From Candidatus Bathyarchaeota archaeon (GTDB taxonomy: Archaea; Thermoproteota; Bathyarchaeia; TCS64), in NCBI GenBank assembly GCA_030669135.1, contig DAOVEE010000017.1, forward strand, positions 1 to 17,478: a stretch of DNA of 17,478 nt. Reading direction: 5' to 3'. Positions 1 through 6,426 of this stretch are shown in pieces; the stretch's first letter is position 1, and the number at the start of each line of letters is the position of its first letter. A model generated the notes under the pieces. That model saw only the letters and a list, made by a program, of their open reading frames with translations. It did not search any database and was not told where the DNA came from. A program made the translations under genes and the position numbers.

Positions 1-458
1 CCCACGTTGCGCAGGTAGTGGCTCGCCTCCTTCCAGCCGAGGCCCTTGACGTTCTCGACTAGCCACTCCCGGGCGTCCCTGGGGTCGTCGAAGCCCTGGA
101 TGACGCCCTTGATCCTGGGGGCTAGCTCCCGGGTATCGTAGATGTACTCGGCGCGCCTGTTCGCGAACCTGTGCCCCTCCTCAACGAGACACCCCCTGAC
201 GTCCTGCATGCTACCCTCCATGAGGCCGCCGCCGAGGAGGGCGTCGACGCAGCGCTGCCCCATCAACGCGCTGCTGTACGCCGTGAGCAGACAGTAGACC
301 AGCTCCTCGTACCACTTCTGGCTGTCCATCAAGTGGACGCACCTGAACTCGTCCATGCGGTCCTCCACCATCTTCCTCACCCGGTGGTCTCTGGTGAGGC
401 CTCTGACCTTCTCCGCCATGGCCTCTATTCCCGGATGGTCGCCCAATGTGGACCGCAT
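1..458 (-). CDS. ogg: Archaeal N-glycosylase/DNA lyase (8-oxoguanine glycosylase, Ogg2-like), 5' part
   Basis: The gene runs off the left edge; 152 codons from an ATG at 458 are visible. The product should excise 8-oxoguanine from DNA and nick the abasic site. The visible C-terminal end reads GLGWKEASHYLRN (about residues 139-151), the helix-hairpin-helix signature of the archaeal Ogg family. Lys143 in it is the likely Schiff-base nucleophile by family analogy. The partner aspartate and the rest of the GPD region lie outside the window, so completeness cannot be judged. A TTTAAA box centred 27 bp upstream of this ATG predicts a leaderless transcript starting at the ATG, which favours it over Met14. 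It is divergent from the GINS-MCM operon, so a repair gene sits back to back with replication genes. Confidence 0.85.
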   Translation of the reverse strand, partial: MRSTLGDHPGIEAMAEKVRGLTRDHRVRKMVEDRMDEFRCVHLMDSQKWYEELVYCLLTAYSSALMGQRCVDALLGGGLMEGSMQDVRGCLVEEGHRFANRRAEYIYDTRELAPRIKGVIQGFDDPRDAREWLVENVKGLGWKEASHYLRNV

Positions 459-482
459 CCCTGTAAGTTTGGGACCGCGGGC

Positions 483-488
483 TTTAAA
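483..488 (-). promoter_or_regulatory. TATA box of the glycosylase gene
   Basis: TTTAAA read on the minus strand, centred 27 bp upstream of the ATG at 458. Archaeal transcription starts about 25-27 bp from the TATA centre, so the mRNA would begin at the start codon (leaderless). Seen directly; function inferred. Confidence 0.55.
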
Positions 489-523
489 CCATCTTGACTC
501 TCTCATCAGCCGCTAGAATAGTT

Positions 524-529
524 CTATAT
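524..529 (+). promoter_or_regulatory. TATA box of the GINS-MCM operon
   Basis: CTATAT within an AT-rich patch, about 42 bp upstream of the ATG at 569. The predicted transcription start is near 552, giving a leader of about 17 nt. This argues that upstream in-frame start codons (494 and 542) are not used. The box lies about 40 bp from the divergent glycosylase box. Confidence 0.5.
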
Positions 530-568
530 GTTTGTCATCGAATGATCCATCATTCTCGGGTAGCCCAT

Positions 569-1072
569 ATGAAGTACGAGAACGCAGATGTAAAGCTTAG
601 AGCGCTGAAGAAGCTTCCGCGGATACAGACGCCTGGGATAGACCTCCCCGAGGTGCAGGAAGGCCACGAGTTCATGACCTGGTTCTGGATCGCCCAGGAG
701 TTGGTGGAGACCGGCCTCGCGGAGTACTCCGAGCCAGCGGTCAGCCCGACGGAGTGGACCCAGATCCACTTCAAGGAGCGCATCAACCCCGCGGGGCCGC
801 CCAGCCCCCTGCCCGAGGAATTCTACGAGCGTGCCTACCAGAGCTTTTCTCAAGCTAAGGACGACCCTGAGAAGGCCGCTCAGCTCAACAGGATGAGGGC
901 CCGGTACCGAGAGATACTTGAGTCGAGGATCGGCCGCATTATGAGGATGGCGTCGTCGGAGGCAGTTTCATCCACCTCCGCGCTCTCGAAAGATGAGGCC
1001 GACTTATACGAGAACATTAACCGAATAGTCACGGCTTGGCGTGACAGAATGAGGGCACTGGGGGCGGAGTAG
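569..1072 (+). CDS. DNA replication complex GINS subunit (Gins23-like)
   Basis: A 167-residue protein of the archaeal GINS family, which bridges MCM helicase, GAN/Cdc45-like nuclease and primase at the fork. The N-terminal 50 residues look like the small beta domain: an 'LP...EG' stretch followed by the helix FWIAQELVETGLAEY (about 39-53). The remainder is mostly helical with many charged residues (about 80-165). That order, beta domain then helical domain, and the position directly before mcm fit Gins23 rather than the primase-linked Gins51. I chose the ATG at 569 because the TATA box predicts transcription from about 552; the open frame extends upstream to 494. The stop TAG abuts the mcm start, so the two are surely cotranscribed. 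Sequence conservation in GINS is weak; the call rests on pattern plus neighbour. Confidence 0.75.
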   Translation: MKYENADVKLRALKKLPRIQTPGIDLPEVQEGHEFMTWFWIAQELVETGLAEYSEPAVSPTEWTQIHFKERINPAGPPSPLPEEFYERAYQSFSQAKDDPEKAAQLNRMRARYREILESRIGRIMRMASSEAVSSTSALSKDEADLYENINRIVTAWRDRMRALGAE

Positions 1073-3118
1073 TTGGCTCGGCAGGACACCTTCGAGGAAG
1101 CCTTCACCCGGTTCATAGAGGACTTCATGGACGCCGAGGAACGGTACAAGTACGACCAAGCCATAGGCGAGATGGTCGTCAAGGGCTCCAAGAGCCTCGT
1201 CGTCGACTTCACCGACGTCTACGCCTTCGACATGGAGCTCGCCCGCGTCATACTCGACGACCCCGAGAGCCTCACCCCCATCTTCGAGTCCGTGGTCAGG
1301 AGCAAGCTGCGCACTAGGGACCCGCTGTACGCCGAGAGCTTGGACAGGATCAACGTCAGGTACAGGAACCTGCCCGCCGAGACGCCGCTCCGCCGCATGG
1401 GCGCCGACCACATCGGCCGCCTGATCATGGTCAACGGCATCATCGTCCGAGCCAGCAGCGTCATGCCTCTCGTCGTCAAGGCAACGTTCAGGTGCTCCAT
1501 CTGCGGCGAGATGAACCACATCGAGCAGAGCGGCCAGACCATTCAGAAGCCCCAGAAGTGCCTCGCCTGCGACAACAGGAAGGGCTTCGAGCTCGTCCCC
1601 AGGGAGTCGGTGTTCATCGACAGCCAGAACGTCACCATTCAGGAGCGGCCCGAGGACCTTCCCCCAGGCCAGCTGCCGCGGAGCATCCACGTGGAGCTCA
1701 AGGACGACCTCGTGGACATAGCCCGCCCAGGCGACAGGATCACCCTCACGGGGTTCATCAAGCTGCTCCCACGGTACGGCAGGGGCGGCGAGCTCCGCAC
1801 CTTCGAGATCCAGGTGGACGCCAGCCACACGGAGATAAGCGGAAGGGAGACGGAGCTCATGGAGATCAGCTCCGAGGACGAGGAGGCGATCCTGGAGGTG
1901 GCCAACGACCCCTGGGTGTTCCAGAAGCTCATGGGCAGCATGGCGCCCAGCATCTACGGCTACGAGCACATCAAGGAGTCCATCCTATACCTCCTCTTCG
2001 GCGGCGTCCTCAAGGAGCGGCCCGACATGAGGATCAGAGGCGACGTCAACGTCCTCCTCGTGGGGGACCCGGGCACCGCCAAGAGCCAGATGCTCAACTT
2101 CGCCTCCAAGGCCGCGCCCAGGGGCCTCATGACCACGGGCAGGGGAAGCACCGCCGCCGGCCTCACCGCCGCCGTCGTCAAGGAGGGCGGCACGGGCAGC
2201 TTCGTGCTGGAGGCAGGCGCCCTGGTGCTGGCCGACAAGGGCGTCTGCTGCATCGACGAGATCGACAAGATGAGGGACGAGGACAGGGGCGCCATACACC
2301 CTGCCATGGAGCAGCAGGTGGTCGCCATCGCCAAGGGAGGCATCGTCGCCACCCTCAACGCGCGCACAAGCATCCTGGCGGCGGCGAACCCGTCGCTGGG
2401 CCGGTACAACCCTTACCAGACCATCGCCCAGAACATAACGCTGCCCGTCACCATCCTCAGCAGGTTCGACCTCATATGGATACTCAAGGACCAGCCAGAC
2501 AGCCAGATGGACGCCGACATCGCCGAGCACATACTCGGGCTCCACAGGGTGCTGACGTCGGTGGAGGCCCCGCTAAATATGGAGCTCCTCAAGAAGTACA
2601 TCAGCTACGCCAAGAAGATCAAGCCCATCATCACCGACGACGTCATCGAGCGGTTCAAGGACTTCTACGTAAAGATGAGGAACGCCAGCGTCGAGGGAGG
2701 CGAAGCCGCCGCCATAGCAATCACCGCCAGGCAGCTTGAGGGCCTCGTCAGGATCGCCGAAGCCCGCGCCAGAGCCCACCTCCGCGCCGAGATCAGCGTC
2801 GAGGACGCGGAGGCAGCCATCAACCTGATGCGGAAGAGCCTGGAGCAGGTGGGCATCGACGTCAAGACAGGCCAGATCGACATAGACATACTGTACTCGG
2901 GCAAGCCGCGGAGCCTCCAGAACCAGCTCCAGAAGCTGCTGCAGGTGGTCAGCGAGATGGAGAGGGTGAGCGGAAGCGTCCGCGACGACGACATCTACGA
3001 CGCGCTGCAGAGCGACCACGGCATAGGTAGAGCCGAGGCCGCCAAGCTCATCGGGGTCCTCATGAAGGACGGCACCATCTACTCGCCGAGGCCCGGCTAC
3101 TACAAGCGCACCACATAG
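1073..3118 (+). CDS. mcm: Replicative minichromosome maintenance (MCM) helicase
   Basis: A 681-residue archaeal MCM, full family length, the 3'-5' ring helicase of the replication fork. Domains in order: N-terminal helical and OB region (1-270) with a zinc site at Cys141, Cys144, Cys163 and Cys166; AAA+ domain with Walker A GDPGTAKS (331-338), Walker B CCIDEID (392-398), sensor 1 around AAANPS (436-441) and arginine finger in LSRFD (462-466); C-terminal winged helix (about 610-681). The start is a TTG that immediately follows the GINS stop TAG, with GGAG just upstream; an ATG start at residue 19 is possible but would cut into the N-terminal domain. One local oddity: the usual HEAMEQQ-type helix reads HPAMEQQ (409-415). 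Convergent with the dehydrogenase gene 17 bp away. Essential; one copy expected. Confidence 0.97.
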   Translation: MARQDTFEEAFTRFIEDFMDAEERYKYDQAIGEMVVKGSKSLVVDFTDVYAFDMELARVILDDPESLTPIFESVVRSKLRTRDPLYAESLDRINVRYRNLPAETPLRRMGADHIGRLIMVNGIIVRASSVMPLVVKATFRCSICGEMNHIEQSGQTIQKPQKCLACDNRKGFELVPRESVFIDSQNVTIQERPEDLPPGQLPRSIHVELKDDLVDIARPGDRITLTGFIKLLPRYGRGGELRTFEIQVDASHTEISGRETELMEISSEDEEAILEVANDPWVFQKLMGSMAPSIYGYEHIKESILYLLFGGVLKERPDMRIRGDVNVLLVGDPGTAKSQMLNFASKAAPRGLMTTGRGSTAAGLTAAVVKEGGTGSFVLEAGALVLADKGVCCIDEIDKMRDEDRGAIHPAMEQQVVAIAKGGIVATLNARTSILAAANPSLGRYNPYQTIAQNITLPVTILSRFDLIWILKDQPDSQMDADIAEHILGLHRVLTSVEAPLNMELLKKYISYAKKIKPIITDDVIERFKDFYVKMRNASVEGGEAAAIAITARQLEGLVRIAEARARAHLRAEISVEDAEAAINLMRKSLEQVGIDVKTGQIDIDILYSGKPRSLQNQLQKLLQVVSEMERVSGSVRDDDIYDALQSDHGIGRAEAAKLIGVLMKDGTIYSPRPGYYKRTT

Positions 3119-3134
3119 AGCCACCGGGCTCTAT
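3115..3134. terminator. Perfect hairpin between convergent mcm and dehydrogenase genes
   Basis: ATAGAGCC, loop ACCG, GGCTCTAT: an 8-bp perfect stem with a 4-nt loop. It starts inside the last mcm codons and stops just before the dehydrogenase stop codon (3136-3138). Its symmetry would let it act on transcripts from both sides. No U-run follows on either strand, so it is not a classic intrinsic terminator; it may instead protect or define 3' ends. Confidence 0.4.
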
Positions 3135-3135
3135 T

Positions 3136-4113
3136 CTAGTACCTAAACTTCTTGTCCACCTGGTTAATCGGTGGCTCCCCCCGCTTCACCCGGAGAATGT
3201 TCTCCACCATTATCTTCAGCCCCGCGTCGGAGCGGCTATCACTGAAGACGACGCTGTGGGGCGTGCATATTACGTTGGGAAGCTCCCAGAACGGATATTC
3301 CGAGGCCGGCTTCCCCTCCTTGTTCCACAATGGGTCCCAGAAGTGGGGCGTCCACCAAACGTCTAGGGCGGCGCCCGCTATCCACGCCTCACTAAGGGCT
3401 CTGTAGAGGGGCTCTTCCTGGATGAGGGCCGCCCTCGCCACGTTCACTATGTAGGCCGAAGGCTTCATGGCCCGCAGCCCCTCTTCCCCGATCATTCCCC
3501 TGGTCTCAGGTGTAAGCGGGGCAGTGACGACGACGAAGTCCGACTCGGACATCACGTGTATCAAGTCGTCAGGGGTACCCAGGAACTCCAGGCCCATAGC
3601 CTCGGCGAGCTCGTCGTCCCTGCTACGCTTCACCGCCAGCACCCTCATACCCATGCACTGGAGCATCCTGCCCACCTCCCGCCCGATGCTGCCGAAGCCC
3701 ACTATGCCTGCTTTTCTGCCGCTAAGCAGGACACCACGCCCAACATCCCTATCTTTCATGAAGCTGCCGTGCTTCTGGATCACCTTCTTCGCCAGCGCGA
3801 ACACTAGAGCCACCGCGCCCTCGGCTAGGGGCACCGGGTTGGAGCCCGAGGTGTTCGCCATCCACGTCTCCTCCCTCAGAGAGTCGAAGGGCATGTCGTC
3901 CACGCCCGCCCCTGTCTTCTGCAGCAGTTTCAGCTTAGGTGCCGCCTGAGCCACCTCGGGGCTCAGCCTGGTTGCCACAATAACCTCTACGTCTCCCGCC
4001 AATACTACCAGCTCGTCATCGGTGCCCGTCTCGGGCTTGATTACCTCGACGTCCGGTGGGAGGTGGTCCCTGATCCTCTTCGCCAGACTCGGGTTTACCA
4101 CTAGAACCTTCAA
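3136..4113 (-). CDS. D-isomer-specific 2-hydroxyacid dehydrogenase family protein
   Basis: A 325-residue NAD(P)-dependent dehydrogenase-fold protein related to phosphoglycerate and D-lactate dehydrogenases; substrate unknown. The Rossmann motif GFGSIG is at 139-144. The substrate-binding arginine is Arg227 (NVARAA) and the catalytic histidine is His286 (CTPHS). The usual active-site glutamate, in a DVxxxEP motif after the NAD domain, is not in place: the sequence runs DVWWTPHFWDPLW from residue 251, a tryptophan-rich segment, then SEYPFWELPNV. A subfamily with this aromatic insert and a YPF-ELPNV stretch exists, so this may be a distinct catalytic subgroup rather than damage. The start is a TTG at 4113, with a TATA box predicting a leader of about 10 nt. 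It stands alone and convergent to mcm, so context gives no pathway. Confidence 0.85.
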   Translation of the reverse strand: MKVLVVNPSLAKRIRDHLPPDVEVIKPETGTDDELVVLAGDVEVIVATRLSPEVAQAAPKLKLLQKTGAGVDDMPFDSLREETWMANTSGSNPVPLAEGAVALVFALAKKVIQKHGSFMKDRDVGRGVLLSGRKAGIVGFGSIGREVGRMLQCMGMRVLAVKRSRDDELAEAMGLEFLGTPDDLIHVMSESDFVVVTAPLTPETRGMIGEEGLRAMKPSAYIVNVARAALIQEEPLYRALSEAWIAGAALDVWWTPHFWDPLWNKEGKPASEYPFWELPNVICTPHSVVFSDSRSDAGLKIMVENILRVKRGEPPINQVDKKFRY

Positions 4114-4144
4114 AGCCTTTCAGAGAGACATGGGCACCGCCGCT

Positions 4145-4150
4145 CTTATA
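4145..4150 (-). promoter_or_regulatory. TATA box of the 2-hydroxyacid dehydrogenase gene
   Basis: TATAAG on the minus strand, preceded by GGAAG as a possible BRE. Its centre lies about 34 bp upstream of the TTG start at 4113, predicting a leader of about 10 nt. Confidence 0.5.
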
Positions 4151-4206
4151 CTTCCATACGGCAGCCCAGTTTCACCTCGCCCAGGCCTCTAACACTGTGT
4201 GTTCAA

Positions 4207-4213
4207 TTTATAA
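4207..4213 (+). promoter_or_regulatory. TATA box upstream of the DCD-domain gene
   Basis: TTTATAA, the best TATA match in the 223-bp divergent intergenic region. Transcription would begin near 4236, about 100 nt before the GTG at 4337. That is an unusually long leader here, where other leaders are 0-40 nt. It could instead serve a small RNA encoded in 4230-4300. Confidence 0.4.
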
Positions 4214-4229
4214 CAGGCGCCATGCATGC

Positions 4230-4297
4230 GATGCCCGCTGAAACCTGTTGGTTTGCCGCATGGGTGTTTCTGCGCCGTCACCGGGCATCAGAAACAC
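4230..4297 (+). other. Inverted-repeat-rich intergenic segment (possible structured leader or small RNA)
   Basis: Two overlapping inverted repeats: GATGCCCG (4230-4237) with CGGGCATC (4282-4289), and GTGTTTCTG (4264-4272) with CAGAAACAC (4289-4297). They share base 4289 and interleave, so they look mutually exclusive, as in a two-state leader. A small AAACC/GGTTT stem (4241-4254) sits inside the first. No credible protein is encoded. Outside these repeats I see nothing else in 4114-4336 apart from the two TATA boxes. No known RNA family is recognised. Confidence 0.3.
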
Positions 4298-4336
4298 TTT
4301 TCTTTCACATGTATCTGAAACATTCAGGGGGTTGGA

Positions 4337-4735
4337 GTGAGCTACCTCTTCTTCTGCAACGACCTGACACAGGATGAGTGCCTCCGGAAGAGGCTCTTCG
4401 GCAACTCGCAGAGGCACTGGGATCAGGTGAAGAAGATAAGAGCGGGGACGCCGCTCTTCCTCTACAACCTTGACACGGGGTGCCTCCTAGGCCCTTTCAA
4501 GGCAGCCTCCAAGCCCCGGATACACCTTGACCCCTACGCGTTCATCGAGTCAGGCCGCTCCTACCCCGCCCAGGTGGAGGTGACTTGGACCCGGATCCAC
4601 TGCCTCGAGAAGGCGCACAGAATACTGCCGTTCCTCTCGAATGAGTTGAAGTGCAGGCTAACCCCGACAGAGACCGTCCGCGTGTTCAAGGCGCTCCACG
4701 AGGAGATGAGCCGCAGGGTGGCGAGCTGGCTATAG
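4337..4735 (+). CDS. Small DCD-domain protein
   Basis: A 132-residue protein whose whole length matches the DCD (development and cell death) domain best known from plant stress proteins. The hallmarks appear in order: an N-terminal FFCND strand (5-9), LFG (20-22), GTPLFLYN (37-44), GPFKA (52-56), the diagnostic PAQV in YPAQVEV (76-82), and a downstream LPFLSNEL stretch (97-104) where plant proteins have PLxE. In plants the domain is fused to Kelch or other modules; here it stands alone. Biochemical function is unknown; the fold has been suggested to belong near the PUA/EVE-like nucleic-acid-binding group, which I treat as speculation. The start is GTG at 4337. It is followed 55 bp later by inositol-1-phosphate synthase, which has its own promoter, so cotranscription is uncertain. 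Confidence 0.7.
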   Translation: MSYLFFCNDLTQDECLRKRLFGNSQRHWDQVKKIRAGTPLFLYNLDTGCLLGPFKAASKPRIHLDPYAFIESGRSYPAQVEVTWTRIHCLEKAHRILPFLSNELKCRLTPTETVRVFKALHEEMSRRVASWL

Positions 4736-4743
4736 GTGGAAAG

Positions 4744-4749
4744 TCTTAA
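4744..4749 (+). promoter_or_regulatory. TATA-like box of inositol-1-phosphate synthase
   Basis: CTTAAA preceded by GGAAAG (possible BRE). The centre lies about 44 bp upstream of the TTG at 4791, predicting a leader of about 18 nt. The leader contains AGAGGG (near 4779), a Shine-Dalgarno-like match at suitable spacing from the TTG. Confidence 0.45.
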
Positions 4750-4790
4750 AGGGCTACCGCCGTGATTCTTTTCGATTCAGAGGGAACACA

Positions 4791-5861
4791 TTGAGTATAA
4801 AGGTAGCCATCGCGGGTGTAGGGAACTGCGCGTCCGCCCTCATCCAGGGAGTAGAGTACTATAGGGACGCTGAGCGAGACGAGACCATACCTGGCGTGAT
4901 GCACGTCTACTTCGGCGACTACCACATCAGGGACGTGGAGTTCGTGGCGGCCTTCGAGGTGAACAAACACAAGATCGGCAGGGACCTCAGTGAAGCCATC
5001 TGGGCGCCACCCAACAACTGCGCCAAGTTCGCAGACGTACCCCTGACAGGCGTCACAGTTCAGCCGGCGCCCATCATGGACGGAGTGGCGCCCCACATGT
5101 ACGAGAGCTTCCACGCCGACAAGACCACTAAACCGGCGGACATAGCCGAGGCCCTAAGGATGGCAGAAGCAGACATGCTCATAAACTACCTCCCCGTCGG
5201 GAGCGCCAAGGCCACGGATATGTACGCGGAGGCATGCCTGGACGCCGGCTGCGCCCTCGTCAACTGCATACCCGAGTTCATAGCCTCGAGGCCCGAGTGG
5301 GCCCAGAGGTTCACCGACGCCGGTCTGCCCGTCGCCGGCGACGACATTAAAAGCCAAGTCGGCGCCACCATACTCCACAGGGTCGTCGCCAAGCTGTTCT
5401 ACGACAGGGGCGTCGTGCTGGACAGCACCTACCAGCTCAACATCGGAGGCAACACGGACTTCGAGAACATGACCGTGGAGAACCGGCTTAAGACCAAGCG
5501 CGTCAGCAAGACGGAGGCCGTGCAGAGCCTGATCCCCTACAAGGTGCCCACCCGGATAGGGCCCAGCGACTACGTGCCCTTCCTCGGCGACCACAAGGTA
5601 TGCTACATAAGGATCAACAGCCACAGCTTCGGCAACCTGCCCATCACCCTGGACGCCAAGCTCGTTGTCAACGACAGCCCCAACAGCGCAGGCGTCGTCA
5701 TAGACGCCGTGAGAGCCACAAAGATCGCCCTTGACAGAGGGATATCGGGACCCCTCCTCGGCATAAGCAGCTACAGCTTCAAGCACCCGCCGAAGCAGGT
5801 GCCCGACGACGAGGCCCGCCGGTGGGTCGAGGACTTCATACAGGGAAAGGTCGAGCGCTAG
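4791..5861 (+). CDS. ino1: Inositol-1-phosphate (myo-inositol-3-phosphate) synthase
   Basis: A 356-residue NAD-dependent cyclase converting glucose 6-phosphate to inositol phosphate, the first step to archaetidylinositol headgroups and, in some thermophiles, inositol-based compatible solutes. The dinucleotide motif GVGNCAS is at 9-15. Family landmarks follow: a GDDIKSQVGAT loop (183-193), NIGGNTDFENM (217-227), a lysine/serine active-site stretch KTKRVSKTE (234-242), and NDSPNSAGVVIDAVR (294-308). Length matches archaeal members, which are shorter than eukaryotic ones. The start is a TTG; the resulting N-terminus MSIKVAIAGVGN is typical, and an AGAGGG precedes it. The last codon region shares the palindrome CTAG with the stop codon of ndk on the other strand. 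Confidence 0.95.
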   Translation: MSIKVAIAGVGNCASALIQGVEYYRDAERDETIPGVMHVYFGDYHIRDVEFVAAFEVNKHKIGRDLSEAIWAPPNNCAKFADVPLTGVTVQPAPIMDGVAPHMYESFHADKTTKPADIAEALRMAEADMLINYLPVGSAKATDMYAEACLDAGCALVNCIPEFIASRPEWAQRFTDAGLPVAGDDIKSQVGATILHRVVAKLFYDRGVVLDSTYQLNIGGNTDFENMTVENRLKTKRVSKTEAVQSLIPYKVPTRIGPSDYVPFLGDHKVCYIRINSHSFGNLPITLDAKLVVNDSPNSAGVVIDAVRATKIALDRGISGPLLGISSYSFKHPPKQVPDDEARRWVEDFIQGKVER

Positions 5862-6361
5862 GGGAGCCAGAGCCGCAGCTCAGCCTCGGCCTCCTCAGGG
5901 TTCCCGGAGGCGTGGACCAGGTTCTCGACGGCCCTGCCCTCGGCCGTGCTCCGCTCTATGCTGTCGAGCCCTAGATCGCCTCTGACGGTGCCCTTCTCGG
6001 CCGTCGCGGGGTCGGTGTAGCCGGTGACGCGACGCACCTCCTTGATGGCGTCCTCTCCCCCGACGCGTATAGCCAGCACCGGGCCCCTGCCGAAGTATCC
6101 TCTGAGCTTCTCCAGTACCTTCATGCCGTGGGCCTCCGGATCGGTGATGCTGGGCACCACCGCCTGAGCCTTCTTCCCCACGCCTAGAGCCATGCTGTCA
6201 GGGTAGTGCTCCTTGAGCCGCCCCTGCCCCACCTTATTGTAGTACTTTATGTCGAGGACCTCGAGGCCGGCGTCCTCGTAGTACTTTATTATGGCCCCTA
6301 TGAGGTTTCGTTCCAGCGCGTCCGGTTTGAGGATGACAAGGGTCTCCTGGTACATGGGCAT
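5858..6361 (-). CDS. ndk: Nucleoside diphosphate kinase
   Basis: A 167-residue enzyme exchanging gamma-phosphates between NTPs and NDPs to keep nucleotide pools balanced. Landmarks are TLVILKPDALERN (7-19), the VTGYTDPATAEKGTVRGDLG stretch (112-131), and the phosphohistidine His150 in ENLVHASG (146-153). It is about 15 residues longer than bacterial Ndk because of the mid-protein insert (about 55-75) common in archaea. After the active histidine the sequence is HASGNPEEAE, whereas most relatives read HASDSPExAE; the serine at +2 is kept. The ATG at 6361 lies 27 bp from a GTTAAAC box, implying leaderless transcription; Met3 is an alternative start. In many archaea ndk follows L24e directly; here a zinc-finger gene intervenes. 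Confidence 0.96.
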   Translation of the reverse strand: MPMYQETLVILKPDALERNLIGAIIKYYEDAGLEVLDIKYYNKVGQGRLKEHYPDSMALGVGKKAQAVVPSITDPEAHGMKVLEKLRGYFGRGPVLAIRVGGEDAIKEVRRVTGYTDPATAEKGTVRGDLGLDSIERSTAEGRAVENLVHASGNPEEAEAELRLWLP

Positions 6362-6384
6362 GGTTTAGGCGGTCCTTCTTTAAG

Positions 6385-6391
6385 GTTTAAC
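6385..6391 (-). promoter_or_regulatory. TATA-like box of ndk
   Basis: GTTAAAC on the minus strand, centred 27 bp upstream of the ATG at 6361; a second AT-rich stretch CCTTAAAG lies at 6378-6385. This gives ndk its own promoter downstream of the terminator of the zinc-finger gene. Confidence 0.4.
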
Positions 6392-6399
6392 GGTCGGGT

Positions 6400-6426
6400 A
6401 AAAAAAGGTGGGTTGTTTCCTCACCT
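6400..6426 (-). terminator. Terminator of the zinc-finger gene
   Basis: Read on the minus strand, AGGTG (beginning inside the stop codon), an 11-nt loop, CACCT, then a T-run (A-run at 6400-6405 on the plus strand). The stem is short (5 bp), but oligo-T alone terminates archaeal RNA polymerase. It separates the zinc-finger gene from ndk. Confidence 0.5.

Noticed and set aside
494..568. 25-codon upstream extension of the GINS gene
   Set aside because: It includes the TATA box at 524-529, and predicted transcription starts downstream of it.
1004..2739. Long open frames overlapping mcm (321 aa minus strand, 415 aa plus strand in another frame)
   Set aside because: Low-complexity, Arg/Gly/His- or Val/Leu/Asp-rich translations with no motif, fully inside a clear MCM gene; a by-product of GC-rich third positions.
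4114..4336. tRNA or known riboswitch in the largest intergenic gap
   Set aside because: No cloverleaf, T-loop or CCA-proximal pattern found; only unclassified inverted repeats.
4208..4417. 69-aa minus-strand open frame in the intergenic region before the DCD gene
   Set aside because: No recognisable domain, overlaps the start of the DCD gene antisense, and has no promoter or ribosome site.
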